DNA of 64,000 nt from DATARH01 sp963789255 (GCA_963789255.1 CAWBJW010000001.1:1240001-1304000), one strand, 5' to 3'. Positions 34,048-43,585 are shown, counted from the first letter of the stretch. Program-made: numbers and translations. Notes: generated by a model from the sequence alone, not told the origin.

Positions 34048-35013
34048 TCAATACAAATGGCAGGCGACGCTGTGGCCGGGCGCGACCTCCTTGCGCTCGG
34101 GCGCTTCGAGCGCGCAGCGCGCCATCGCCTGCGGGCAGCGCGGGTGAAAGCGGCAGCCCGAAGGCGGCGCAAGGGCGCTCGGCACCTCGCCTGTGATCGT
34201 CAGCCTTTCGCGCTTCTCGTCGGGATGGGCCGGGAGCGCAGCGGTGAACAATGCCTGTGTGTAGGGGTGAAGCGGCTTGTTGCACAGTTCGAGCGCGTCG
34301 GCCATTTCGACGATCTGGCCGAGATACATGACCGCGATGCGGTGGCTGATATGCGCCACCGTGGCGAGGTCGTGGCCGATGAACAGGTAGCTGACCCCGA
34401 GCCGCTCCTGCAGCTCTTCGAGCTGGTTCATGATCTGCGCGCGGATCGACACGTCGAGCGCCGAGACCGGCTCGTCGAGCACGATAAGCCGGGTGTCGGT
34501 GACGAGGGCGCGGGCGATCGCGACGCGCTGCCGCTGCCCCCCGGAAAACTCGTGCGGAAAGAGCCGCGCCACTTCCGGCCGCAAGCCCACCAGATCGAGC
34601 ACCTCGGCGACCCGCTCGTGCTGCTCGGCGCGCGACAGCGAGGTGTGAATCTGCAACGGTTCGGCGATGATCTCGCCGACCCGCATGCGCGGCGAGAGCG
34701 AGCTGTAGGGGTCCTGGAACACGACCTGGACCTCGCGCCGGTAGCGCATCAGCTCCGGCCCGGCGAGCCCGGCGATGTCCTGCCCGTCGAAGCGGATCGC
34801 GCCGGCGGTCGGGCTCTCCTGCAACAGGATCAGCTTGGAGGTGGTGGTCTTGCCGCAGCCGGATTCGCCGATGACCCCGAGGGTTTCGCCGGCAGCGACC
34901 GCAAAATCGATGCCGTCGACCGCCTTGACCCAGGCGATTTTCCGGCGCGGAAACACCGCAGTGGTGACCGGAAAATGCTTGGTGAGGCCCTCAATTTCCA
35001 AGAGCGGCGACAT
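34048..35013 (-). CDS. Peptide/opine ABC importer, ATP-binding protein (OppF/DppF type)
   Basis: 321 residues. Walker A GESGCGKTTTSK, Q-loop VVFQDPYSSLSPRM, signature FSGGQRQRVAIARAL, Walker B LIVLDEPVSALD, H-loop FIGHDLATV. The C-terminal oligopeptide-type extension PPSGCRFHPRCPQAMARC contains a Cys cluster that binds [4Fe-4S] in some Opp/Dpp ATPases. It is the last gene of the operon and its start overlaps the stop of the preceding ATPase gene by 23 bases. Confidence 0.93.
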   Translation of the reverse strand: MSPLLEIEGLTKHFPVTTAVFPRRKIAWVKAVDGIDFAVAAGETLGVIGESGCGKTTTSKLILLQESPTAGAIRFDGQDIAGLAGPELMRYRREVQVVFQDPYSSLSPRMRVGEIIAEPLQIHTSLSRAEQHERVAEVLDLVGLRPEVARLFPHEFSGGQRQRVAIARALVTDTRLIVLDEPVSALDVSIRAQIMNQLEELQERLGVSYLFIGHDLATVAHISHRIAVMYLGQIVEMADALELCNKPLHPYTQALFTAALPAHPDEKRERLTITGEVPSALAPPSGCRFHPRCPQAMARCALEAPERKEVAPGHSVACHLY

Positions 35014-36007
35014 GCAGGTCCTTTGCCGGGTCTGATGTCAGCGGCTCGGCGCGCCAGCACCGCGCCGTCCAGGGGCCGCCAATCTGCACCTCGGGCGGCG
35101 CCTCCTCGGCGCACAGCGGCAGCGCCTCGGGGCAGCGCGGATGAAAGGCGCAGCCCGGCGGCAGGGTGGCGAGATCGGGTGGCTGACCCGGAATGGCGAG
35201 CAGCTTTTCCTTGCTGCCGAGCTTAGGCATCGAGCCGATGAGCGCCTTGGTGTAGGGGTGCTTCGGGGTGGTGAACAGGTCGCGCACGCTGCCGGCCTCG
35301 ACGATCTTGCCGGCGTACATGACCGCGAGCTGGTCGCACATCCGCGCGACGATGCCGAGGTTGTGCGTCACGAAGATGATCGCGACCCCGGTCTGCTCCT
35401 GCAACTCCTTCAACAGGTCGAGGTACTGCGCCTGGATTGTCACATCGAGATTGGTGGTCGGCTCGTCGGCGATGATCAGCCGCGGGCCGCCGGAGAGCGC
35501 GATCGCGCCGACGATTCGCTGTCTCATGCCGCCCGACATCTGGTGCGGAAACTCGCGCATCCGCATGGCGGGCGAGGGAATGCGCACCGCGTTCAACAGC
35601 TCGCGGACCCGCGTTCGCAGCGAGCGGCCGCGCAGCGCGCGATGGTAGTAGGCCGGCTCGGCAACCTGCCGGTAGACGCTGAACAGCGGGTTCAGCGAGG
35701 CCATCGGATCCTGCAGGATCATCGCAATCTGGGCGCCCCTTATATGGCGCATCTCGCGCTGCCGCTTCTGCGTCAGCTCCTCGCCCTTGTAGGCGATCGA
35801 GCCGCCGACAATCCGCGCCGCCGACGGCAACAGGCCGACGATCGACAGGCAGGTCGTGGTCTTGCCGCAGCCGCTTTCGCCGACCATGCCGAGCGTCTGG
35901 CCTTCCTCCAGGGTGAAGCTCACCCGGTCGACCGCCTTGACGACGCGCCCGCCGCCGAACGAGACGTAATGCGTCTCCAGGTCGCGGACCTCGAGCAGGG
36001 AGGCCAT
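34991..36007 (-). CDS. Peptide/opine ABC importer, ATP-binding protein (OppD/DppD type)
   Basis: 338 residues. Walker A GESGCGKTTTCL, Q-loop MILQDPMASLNPLF, signature MSGGMRQRIVGAIAL, Walker B LIIADEPTTNLD, H-loop FVTHNLGIV, and C-terminal PPGCAFHPRCPEALPLC as in the partner. In these transporters D and F form the heterodimeric ATPase on the inside of the membrane. ATG at 36007 is chosen, 15 bases after the permease stop. Confidence 0.93.
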   Translation of the reverse strand: MASLLEVRDLETHYVSFGGGRVVKAVDRVSFTLEEGQTLGMVGESGCGKTTTCLSIVGLLPSAARIVGGSIAYKGEELTQKRQREMRHIRGAQIAMILQDPMASLNPLFSVYRQVAEPAYYHRALRGRSLRTRVRELLNAVRIPSPAMRMREFPHQMSGGMRQRIVGAIALSGGPRLIIADEPTTNLDVTIQAQYLDLLKELQEQTGVAIIFVTHNLGIVARMCDQLAVMYAGKIVEAGSVRDLFTTPKHPYTKALIGSMPKLGSKEKLLAIPGQPPDLATLPPGCAFHPRCPEALPLCAEEAPPEVQIGGPWTARCWRAEPLTSDPAKDLHVAALGN

Positions 36008-36022
36008 CAAGCTGCCGGTGCG

Positions 36023-36944
36023 CTACAGGTTGCGCAATTGCGGGTCGAGCCGGACGCGCAGCCAGTCGCCCAGGAGCTGCGTCGCCAGCACCACCAGCAT
36101 GATGCCGATGCCGGGGAAGATCGTCAGCCACCAATCGCCGACCATCAGCATCGAGCGCCCGTCGGCCAGCATCGAACCCCAGGCCGGCTGCGGCGGCGGC
36201 ACGCCGACCCCGAGAAACGACAGCGAGGCTTCGGCGATGATGACGACGCCGATCGTCAGGCTGGCCAGCACCATCGTCGTGTTCATGACATTGGGCAGGA
36301 TGTGCTTGAAGATCACGCGGCAGCTCGAGGCGCCGGCGATCTCGGCGAGCTTGACGAATTCGCGCTCGCGCAGGCTCAAGACCTCGCCGCGGATGACGCG
36401 GGCATAGCGGGTCCAGAACACCGCGCCGAGGATGATGACGATGTTCCACATGCTGGGTCCGACCATCGTCGCGAGAAAGATCGCGAAGACCAGCGCCGGC
36501 AACGCGAGCCAAGCGTCGGTCACGCGCATGATCACCTGGTCGACCCAGCCGCCGAGATAGCCGGCGAGGATGCCGAGCGCGGTGCCGATGCTGCCGGCGA
36601 CGATGGTCCCGGTGACCCCGACGATCAGCGAAACCCGCGCGCCGAAGATCAGCCGGCTGAGGACGTCACCGGCTCTGAAAGTCGGTGCCTAGCAGCCAGT
36701 GCACACTGCCGCCCTGCATCCAGAACGGCGGCTCGAAGATCTTGGCTCCCGGGATCGGCTCGGTCGGGTCGTAGGGCGCGATCGCATTTGCGAACACCGC
36801 GATCAGCACGAACGGTATCAGGATCGCCATCGGCAACAGCGGCAATTCGTGCGCGAGCCGGCGCCAGCGCCGCCCTTCGCCCGCCGCCCCCGGCGGCGAG
36901 GTGCCGACGAGAACCGCGCTCGCCTGTTCGGTGACAAAGGCCAT
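36023..36944 (-). CDS. Peptide/opine ABC importer permease (OppC/DppC type), frameshifted in this sequence
   Basis: About 306 residues in two frames. The N-terminal OppC-specific segment with its transmembrane helix (LPMAILIPFVLIAVFANAIA, PYDPTEPIPGAK, HWLLGTDF) is followed after the shift by the permease domain (VLSRLIFGARVSLIVGVTGT, DQVIMRVTDAWLALPALVFA, EAA-like loop, SFLGVGVPPPQPAWGSML). The shift at about 36667 is one extra base in the AGCCGGTGAC region, after which the expected RDVLSRLIFG resumes. The start at 36944 is 7 bases after the stop of the DppB-type gene. Confidence 0.87.
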
Positions 36945-36951
36945 GGTCCAC

Positions 36952-37872
36952 CTATTTGGTCAGCCGAATGCGGGGATCGATATAGGCGTAGAGGATATCG
37001 ATGACCAGATTGACGACGACGACCATGATGCCGGCTTCCATGACGACGCCTTGCACCAGCGGGAAGTCGCGCTGGAAGATCCCTTCGAACAAGAGCCGGC
37101 CGATGCCCGGCCAGGCAAAGATGACCTCGATGATGACCGCGGCGTTGAGCATGATGACGAGGTTGACCCCGGCCAGGGTCAGCACCGGGATCAGCGCATT
37201 CTTGAAGGCGTGGATGGCGATCACGGCATAGCCGGGCAGGCCCTTGAGGCGAGCCAGCTTGATGTATTCGCTACGCATCACTTCGAGCATGCTGGAGCGC
37301 GTCAGGCGCAACAGCGAGGCGGCGAAATACCAGCCGAGCGCCACCGCCGGCATGATCAGGTTGCGCCAGCCGCCCTGGCCGCTGGTCGGCAGCCATTCGA
37401 GCCACACCGAGAACACCAGGATCATGACGAGGCCGAGCCAGAAGCCGGGGATCGACAGCCCCAACAGCGCGATGATCTTGCCGAAGCTGTCCCACCAGGT
37501 GTTGACCCGCACCGCCGAGATGATCCCCGCCGGGATGCCAATCAGGAACGAGATCAGCGTCGCCGCCAGCGCCAGTTCGAGCGAGTTCGGCAGGCGCTGG
37601 AAATAGAGCGTGCTGACCGGCATTTCGTAATTGAACGACTTGCCGAGCCGCCCGGTCATCACGTTCTTGGCGAAGGCGAGGTATTGCACCGGCCACGGGC
37701 GGTCGAGCCCCCATTCGGTGCGGATGCGCGCCAGATCCTCGGGGCGCGCGCCGGGCTCCGCCAACAGAGTCACCGGGTCGCCGGTCAGCCTGATTACGGT
37801 GAAAATGGTCAGGCTGAGAATGAACAGGGTGACGATCGCATAGAGGCTCCGCCGGATGATGAACTGGCCCAT
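36952..37872 (-). CDS. Peptide/opine ABC importer permease (OppB/DppB type)
   Basis: 306 residues, six expected transmembrane helices. Typical OppB features: N-terminal FIIRRSLYAIVTLFILSLTI, TGDPVTLL, ARIRTEWGLDRPWPVQYLAF, the EAA-type cytoplasmic loop YIKLARLKGLPGYAVIAIHAFKN (given in parts), and the end GVVMEAGIMVVVVNLVID ... YAYIDPRIRLTK. It forms the channel with the OppC-type subunit. The start is the ATG at 37872, within the 3' end of the binding-protein frame (see that entry). Confidence 0.93.
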   Translation of the reverse strand: MGQFIIRRSLYAIVTLFILSLTIFTVIRLTGDPVTLLAEPGARPEDLARIRTEWGLDRPWPVQYLAFAKNVMTGRLGKSFNYEMPVSTLYFQRLPNSLELALAATLISFLIGIPAGIISAVRVNTWWDSFGKIIALLGLSIPGFWLGLVMILVFSVWLEWLPTSGQGGWRNLIMPAVALGWYFAASLLRLTRSSMLEVMRSEYIKLARLKGLPGYAVIAIHAFKNALIPVLTLAGVNLVIMLNAAVIIEVIFAWPGIGRLLFEGIFQRDFPLVQGVVMEAGIMVVVVNLVIDILYAYIDPRIRLTK

Positions 37873-39494
37873 CTCCGCTCTCTTTCCCGATCCGCGCTCA
37901 GCTCCGTCGCCTTCAGCTGGATGTCTTCCCACGGATAGGCGTAGCCGGTGGTGATCGTCGGGAACACGTCCTGCCATTTCGTCGCCTTGATCCGCGGCCC
38001 GAACGCGTTGACGAACGCGTGCCGGAACACCGGGACGAAATAGTAGTTTACCAGGATCTCTTTCTGGATCTCATAAGCCAACTGTTTGCGCTCCTTGGGA
38101 TCGAACGAGGACAGGTATTTGGCGAACTTGTCGTCGAGCTCCTTGACGCAGAAGAAATCCTTCGACTGGAAGCCGCCGCATTTGAACATCCCGTCATACC
38201 AGTTCGACCAGGTGCCGCCGATGCGCGTCGCGTTCAAGATGATCTGAACCCCCGGCCACGCCGACAGCCCGGTTTCCATTTTCTTCAGGAATACCCCGCG
38301 TTCCATGACCTGGTTTTTCGCGTGAATGCCGATCGCCTCGAGCTGCGAGACGATGCGCTCGCCGCGCGAATAGTAATCCGGCACCGGCGTCACCCATTCG
38401 ACCGCGAACCCGTTGGGGTGGCCGGCCGCGGCCATCAGTTGTTTCGCCTTGGCGACGTCGTGCGGCCATTTCGGCCACTCCATGCCGTATTCGACATCGT
38501 CGTTGATCCAGTTGCCGTCGACCACTCCCATCCCGTCGCATTCGGCCTGATTCATCGCGTCGCGGTCGATCGCCAGGCTGATCGCCTCGCGCACCCGCTG
38601 GTCATGAAACGGGCTCTTGGGGTCCTGGAAGCCGGGAAATTCGAGCCACCAATTGGCCGAGACGACCGGCGCCAAGGTCAGCTTCGGGTTGCTCTTGACG
38701 CGGGCGATCAGTTCGCCGGGCACGAAATACATGATGTCGGCTTCGCCGCGTTCGAGCATCGCCACCCGCGTCGCCGCTTCCGGCACCGCGAGCATCGTAA
38801 ATTGTTTGACGTGCACAGGCCGGTAATAGCCGTCAAAGGCCTCGAAATCGAGTTGGATTCCCGGTTGCTGCGACACCAGCTTGTACGGCCCGGCGCCGAT
38901 CGGCTTCTGCATGAACCCGTCCTGCCCAACCTTCTCATAGTATTTCGCCGGGACGACCCACGCCGCGCCGCACACGTTCGATGTCCCCATCAGGATCGGG
39001 AAATCGAGGAACGGCTCGTTGAAATGGAAGGTGACCGTGTTATCGCCGACAAGCTCGATATCTTGCGTTCGTTTCTGGAGAACCTCCTTCCAGGCGCCGC
39101 GGTAATTCGTGTAGCTCCATTTCACATCCTGGGGCGTGACCGGCGTCCCGTCATGAAATTTGAGGCCCGGCCGCAGGACAAAGGTGCAGCTCTTGGCGTC
39201 CTTGGCGAACTGATAGCTTTGGGCGAGCGCCAGATGGTCGAACTTCTGCGTGCCGGAGTTCTTGATCAGGGCGTCGTGCAGGGCGTTGATGAAATTGTCC
39301 GGGGTCGCCGTCCCGTCATGCTGCTGCGGGTCGAGCCAGCGCGCCGCGATGTTGGTATGCCACGCCAGGGTCATCTTGCCCGCCGGCACGACGGTCTCGG
39401 CCGCCCGCGCGCTGCGCAGGTACGGGACCCCCAATGCGCTCGTCGCCAGCGCCGTCTTCAGCACGGTGCGCCGCGTCAACGCCGTCTTCGCCAT
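37809..39494 (-). CDS. ABC importer periplasmic binding protein, family 5
   Basis: 561 residues as read. The twin-arginine-like leader TRRTVLKTALATSALG precedes the mature SBP_bac_5 domain: LALAQSYQFAKDAKSCTFVL, GLKFHDGTPVTPQDVKWSY, KPIGAGPYKLVSQQPGIQLD, and RVREAISLAIDRDAM. These are the peptide/nickel/opine-binding family blocks. GGGAGGACGCG precedes the ATG. The last ~24 residues overlap the next gene by 64 bases and look unlike the family. Removing one base at the AGCT near 37902 would end the protein at 37898 and restore a normal gap, so this end may also carry an indel. Confidence 0.9.
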   Translation of the reverse strand: MAKTALTRRTVLKTALATSALGVPYLRSARAAETVVPAGKMTLAWHTNIAARWLDPQQHDGTATPDNFINALHDALIKNSGTQKFDHLALAQSYQFAKDAKSCTFVLRPGLKFHDGTPVTPQDVKWSYTNYRGAWKEVLQKRTQDIELVGDNTVTFHFNEPFLDFPILMGTSNVCGAAWVVPAKYYEKVGQDGFMQKPIGAGPYKLVSQQPGIQLDFEAFDGYYRPVHVKQFTMLAVPEAATRVAMLERGEADIMYFVPGELIARVKSNPKLTLAPVVSANWWLEFPGFQDPKSPFHDQRVREAISLAIDRDAMNQAECDGMGVVDGNWINDDVEYGMEWPKWPHDVAKAKQLMAAAGHPNGFAVEWVTPVPDYYSRGERIVSQLEAIGIHAKNQVMERGVFLKKMETGLSAWPGVQIILNATRIGGTWSNWYDGMFKCGGFQSKDFFCVKELDDKFAKYLSSFDPKERKQLAYEIQKEILVNYYFVPVFRHAFVNAFGPRIKATKWQDVFPTITTGYAYPWEDIQLKATELSADRERERRWASSSSGGASMRSSPCSFSA

Positions 39495-39523
39495 CGCGTC
39501 CTCCCGTTCAAGGAATTTACATT

Positions 39524-40964
39524 TCAGAAGTCCTGCGGCGATTGTAGGTCAGCTATGCAGAAGAGTTCTCCCGCGTTCTTTATGATTTGCTCGCCGGCCG
39601 CCATTCCGGCGAGCGTGCCGATCGTGATCGGCTTGTAGGGTGCGCGTGGGCGGTAGGTGCCGATTTCGGCGATCGGCACGCTGCGCGCGTCTGCGATCAC
39701 CGCGCTGACGATCGATCCGCACATTCGCCCCTGGCAGGGCCCCATGCCGGCGCGGACGAATGCCTTGACCTGATTGGGCCCGGTCGCGCCGAGCCGCACC
39801 GCGCGGCGGATCCGGCCGACCGAAACTTCCTCGCAACGGCAGGCGATGATGGCGTCGTCGGCCGGGTTCAACACGCCGTCTGCCGGCCGGTACAGCGCGT
39901 CGAGAAACGGTCGGATCGCACGTTCCCGGGCGAGGCCGGCGCGGATCGGCACGGCGCGGCGATCGCGCTCGGCCTCGCCGATTTGCCCGAGCGAGGCGGC
40001 GGCGTCGAGCGCGGCCAGCCGGCCCGACAGCGCCGCCGCCGCGGCCCCGGCGATCCCGCTGCCATCGCCGGCAATCGCGACGGTCGCAAGGCTGGTGCGG
40101 CCCCAATCGTCGGCGACCGGGCGCCAGCACAGCTCGCCGTTCATCCCACCGATGCTCCAGCTCCAGGCCAAGGCTGATCTGCGTGTTGGGGATCACCCCT
40201 TCGTGCAGAAACAGATGGTCGGCGGCGATCTCGCCGCCGTCCCAGGCGACCGCCTCCAGCCGGCCTCGGCCGAGCGCGCGCAACCCGCGCACCGCGCGCC
40301 GGATCGGGATGCCGGCATGCCGGACACCAATGATCGACGCCAGCCCTTGGGCCAGCAAATGCCGGCCGGCCCAGGCCGCGCCGATCCGCCGGGCGGCGGC
40401 GTGGTAATTGGCGTGCGGCGCGGTTTCGAGCACTGCCGCCGGCGGCGCGCCGGCGCGCGCGAGCTGAAGCGCGACCAGATAGAGGAGTGGCCCCTGCCCG
40501 GCCAGCACCGCCCGCCCTTCGGGCACGAGGTCGGCGGTCTTGAGGAGAATTTGCGCGGCGCCGACCGTCATCACTCCCGGCAAGGTCCAACCCGGGATCG
40601 GCACCGGGCGCTCGATCGCGCCGGTCGCCAGCAGGATTTTCCGGGCGGCGACGGTCTCGCTGGCTCCCGCGGCGGTCAGCGACAGCGTGCCGCCGAGGGA
40701 ACCGGCGGGATCGATGTGCCATACCGTCGTCCCCGGCCGATAGTGCGCCTTGCTCGCACGCAACGCCGCCACGAGCGTCCGCCCGGCCAGATAATCGGCG
40801 CCGAGCGGCGAGCCGTCCGGGGCGCGCTCGATGGCGCGATAGATCTGCCCGCCGGGAGCCTCCGCTTCGTCGATCAACAGCGTGTCGAGGCCATGCTCGG
40901 CAGCCAGCGCCGCCGCTGCCATGCCGGCCGGTCCGGCGCCGACAATGGCGAGATCGTGGGTCAT
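39524..40964 (-). CDS. FAD/[2Fe-2S] amine dehydrogenase subunit (HcnB/OoxA-like), frameshifted in this sequence
   Basis: About 479 residues in two frames. FAD motif LAIVGAGPAGMAAAALAAEHG, second nucleotide region KILLATGAIERPVPIPGW, then after the shift LCWRPVADDWGRTSLATVAI and AGDGSGIAGA. The C-terminal BFD-like [2Fe-2S] domain is CRCEEVSVGRIRRAVRLG and GMGPCQGRMCG, the four-Cys pattern of opine oxidase A and HcnB. The shift at about 40148 is one extra base beside an AGCT. The start overlaps the stop of the small Fe-S subunit gene (ATGA). It is one subunit of a three-part flavin dehydrogenase for an imino/amino acid. Confidence 0.88.
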
Positions 40965-41260
40965 TCGATCTCGATGGCGCGGGCGCCGCGCTGGCGGCGA
41001 ATGCGCATGCCGGGCCGCGCGGCAACCATGCAGCTCTGCCGGTTGGGAATGCCGTCGATCTCGGCGAGGCAATCGAAGCAGATGCCCATCATGCAATAAG
41101 GCGCGCGCCCGCTGTGCCCAACCGGCGTGTCGCGGATGCTGGGCAGCCCGGCCGCCAGCACCGCCGCGGCCGCGGAAGCGCCCACCGGCACCATTGCCGT
41201 GCGGCCCTCGACCTCGACTGCGATCGTCGCGGCGGGGCTGTCAGGCCGCGGTCGGAACAT
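40961..41260 (-). CDS. Small [2Fe-2S] ferredoxin-like subunit (HcnA/Fer2_4 type)
   Basis: 99 residues from the ATG at 41260. Plant-ferredoxin-type cluster motif YCMMGICFDCLAEIDG ... RQSCM (C-x4-C-x2-C plus a distal Cys), preceded by GRTAMVPVGASAAAAVLAAG. It corresponds to the gamma/HcnA subunit of three-component flavin dehydrogenases (HCN synthase, D-hydroxyproline dehydrogenase, opine oxidase). It overlaps the upstream DAO-subunit gene by 20 bases and the downstream FAD subunit by 4, so all three are translationally linked. Confidence 0.9.
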   Translation of the reverse strand: MFRPRPDSPAATIAVEVEGRTAMVPVGASAAAAVLAAGLPSIRDTPVGHSGRAPYCMMGICFDCLAEIDGIPNRQSCMVAARPGMRIRRQRGARAIEIE

Positions 41261-42356
41261 CGAAGCGCCTGGCGGAAAACGGCGCCAGCATCGGGTCGAG
41301 CGCGCCGGAAGCGACCATCGGCGCGAAGACCATGGCATGCGCCCCTGCCAGGGTGACGCCGCTGTGGCAATTGGCGGTGAAAGCACCGGGGAACCGCTCG
41401 GACTCGTCGTAGATCGGCAGCCCGTCGGGCGGCATGACCCGGAGCGCCGCGAAGGCGCGCACGATCTGCAGCTCGGCGAGCCACGGGAAGGACCGCACTG
41501 CACGGCGCGCGATGGTCTGCATGATCTCGGGCTTCTGGCCGGTATCGAAGCCGACATCCTCCTCGCTGTTGCCAAGGAGGATGCTGCCTTCCGGGGTCTG
41601 CCGGATGCTGCCGAGCGGGATCGGCCAGGCTCGCGTCGTTCGCTCGGTCACCAGGATCTGGCCGCGCTGCGGCCGCACCGGCGCGCGGAGCCCGAAGAGC
41701 GGCGCCAGCCTGGCATTGCCGAGCCCGGCGGCGAGCACTATCTTGGGCGCGCCGATCGTCTCGCCGCCGGCCTCGATGCGGAAATCGCCGGGCGCGGCGA
41801 CGGCTTCGCTTACGGTGCAGTTGGGCAGGTAGGTCCCGCCATTGATGGCAAACCCCTGGTGCAGCGCATGAAACAGGGCAAGCGAGTTGGCGTGGCCGTC
41901 ATAGGACGTCCACGAGGCGCCGGTCACCGCCTGCCCGAGGCCGGGCAGCATGGCGGCCAGTTCGGCATGATCGAGCATGCGATATTCGAAGCCGAAATTG
42001 CCGGCTTCGGCACGCATCTGCTCCATCATCATCAGGCGTTTCGCCAGCTCGTCCGCGCCGAGGCAGAGCTGGAGCCCGCCTCTCTGCTCGAGGCCGACAT
42101 CGATCCCGGTGCGCTCACCGAGCTTGGCGGCAAACAGCGGCCACTCCGCGGCCGAGCGCCGGGTCCAGCGCTGATAATGCGGCGCGCCGAGCCCCTTGCT
42201 CTGCACCCAGACGAGCCCAGCATTGCCGCGCGAGGCGCGATAGGCGACATCGCCCTCGTCGAGGATGACGACCCTGAGCCCGGCGCCGGCGAGGCCATAA
42301 CCGATCGCCGTGCCGACCAGCCCGCCACCGATCACGATCGCATCGAAGCGCCGCAT
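41241..42356 (-). CDS. FAD-dependent amine/opine dehydrogenase subunit (HcnC/OoxB-like, DAO family)
   Basis: 371 residues from ATG at 42356. FAD motif FDAIVIGGGLVGTAIGYGLA, then VAYRASRGNAGLVWVQSKG; C-terminal LRVMPPDGLPIYDESE and CHSGVTLAGAHAMVFAP (substrate/FAD site). It is the catalytic beta/HcnC-type subunit, paired with the two Fe-S subunits downstream. It is the first gene of a run of eight leftward genes ending with the ABC ATPases at 34048. The co-transcribed importer suggests that the oxidised compound is taken up by it. Confidence 0.88.
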   Translation of the reverse strand: MRRFDAIVIGGGLVGTAIGYGLAGAGLRVVILDEGDVAYRASRGNAGLVWVQSKGLGAPHYQRWTRRSAAEWPLFAAKLGERTGIDVGLEQRGGLQLCLGADELAKRLMMMEQMRAEAGNFGFEYRMLDHAELAAMLPGLGQAVTGASWTSYDGHANSLALFHALHQGFAINGGTYLPNCTVSEAVAAPGDFRIEAGGETIGAPKIVLAAGLGNARLAPLFGLRAPVRPQRGQILVTERTTRAWPIPLGSIRQTPEGSILLGNSEEDVGFDTGQKPEIMQTIARRAVRSFPWLAELQIVRAFAALRVMPPDGLPIYDESERFPGAFTANCHSGVTLAGAHAMVFAPMVASGALDPMLAPFSARRFDVPTAA

Positions 42357-42477
42357 TGTCCCCGCCCGGCCGCTCAGCGGCAATCGTAGCACGGCGCCGC
42401 GTTGACCAGAAGGGCGCTCGCGGCACTCTTGGGCGTGCCTCGTTCTGCGATCTCCGGCCATGCCGGGTCACGCCCGG

Positions 42478-43404
42478 TTATCGAGGACGCACCCATTTGC
42501 GTTTGACCTTGTCCCACACCAGCGTCGGCAGCGGCGACTGCTGGATCGTTGCAACATCGGGACAGCGCGTCGCGCCGCGCTCGGCGAGAAAGCGCTCGAT
42601 GACCCCGAGCTCTTCCGCACGGCAGGGGCTGTGATGCCGTGGCGCAGCAGCAACACGGCGCATCCCGGGTTCATCGAGGTCGCGCCCGATCGGCGGATCG
42701 CGTGGCGCGGTGCACGGTGTCGCCGCCGCCTCCGACTTGGCGGATCCATCGGCAACAACGCCACCGCCAGGCGCGCGCGCCAGCGACGGATCAAGCCCGC
42801 TGACCACATAACCTTTGCCCCACCGCGCTTCGATCCGAAGCGGCAGCAAGCGGCGCAGCTTGGTGATCAATACCCGGATGGCAGTCGACTCGGCGCGGTA
42901 AATCCGATCCTCGCCGTAGAGATGATGAAACAGCGCCCGATGCGTGACCACCTCGCCTGGTACCCAGGCCAGGCGTTCCAAGGCTTTCCACTCCATCGGG
43001 GTCAACCGGACCGGCGTGCTGTCGACGGCAATGCAGCGCTTGTCCCAATCGACCCGAAGCCCGTGCCGCGGCAGATTTTCCGCTGGAACCAACGTGACCT
43101 TGAGGCCGAGCGCCGCAGCCCAGGGCTGGACCGCGTCAAGCCGCGGCGAGGCGAGGCCCCCTTCCCACTCGCTCAGGGACTTCTCGTCGATGCCGCATCG
43201 GTCAGCCACCTCCTTGACGGACCAGCCAAGGGTCTGGCGGCGCGCTTTAAGGTCATCGATGAGCGGCGCTTCGCGCGCCATACTCGCCGCCGTCGGCGGG
43301 CTGTCGCTCGCGCTGACGGCGCAGCGCGCTGACAGATCGGCGGTGAACTGGCTGGTGACGAAGTCGGTGGCGGTGCGGAACTGCGTGATCGAACGATAAT
43401 CCAC
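42478..43404 (-). CDS. Fusion regulator: XRE helix-turn-helix plus OmpR-type winged helix
   Basis: 308 residues from a GTG at 43404 (GGGGGTAGG upstream); a shorter start at 43281 (MAREAPL) is possible. Residues ~48-105 are an XRE/Cro HTH (LIDDLKARRQTLGWSVKEVA, CGIDEKSLSEWE). Residues ~115-205 are an OmpR/PhoB Trans_reg_C winged helix (VRLTPMEWKALERLAWVPGE, TAIRVLITKLRRLL, RWGKGYVVSG). There is no receiver domain. The C-terminal ~60 residues contain FLAERGATRCP and end in LVWDKVKRKWVRP. Two DNA-binding domains in one protein is unusual. It lies 121 bases upstream of the dehydrogenase-transporter operon, on the same strand, and may control it. Confidence 0.8.
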   Translation of the reverse strand: MDYRSITQFRTATDFVTSQFTADLSARCAVSASDSPPTAASMAREAPLIDDLKARRQTLGWSVKEVADRCGIDEKSLSEWEGGLASPRLDAVQPWAAALGLKVTLVPAENLPRHGLRVDWDKRCIAVDSTPVRLTPMEWKALERLAWVPGEVVTHRALFHHLYGEDRIYRAESTAIRVLITKLRRLLPLRIEARWGKGYVVSGLDPSLARAPGGGVVADGSAKSEAAATPCTAPRDPPIGRDLDEPGMRRVAAAPRHHSPCRAEELGVIERFLAERGATRCPDVATIQQSPLPTLVWDKVKRKWVRPR

Positions 43405-43585
43405 GGCCTACCCCCAATTGATTGCGCCTTAGCGGCACGGGCCTCAGGCGGGTTCGCCCGTTGTTCGTCGGCCATTATTGTCGGGAGCCGTGACGACAGC
43501 GTGTGAGGCTGTTCACAGTTGCGGAAAATTTCGTCGAATTTTTCGGCAGCGATCCGGGAAGGGCGGGTAGGCGGAACCGCCCTGA

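Noticed and set aside
35223..36512. Leftward 429-codon ORF spanning two transporter genes
   Set aside because: Shadow frame; it contains neither the permease nor the Walker motifs, which are in other frames.
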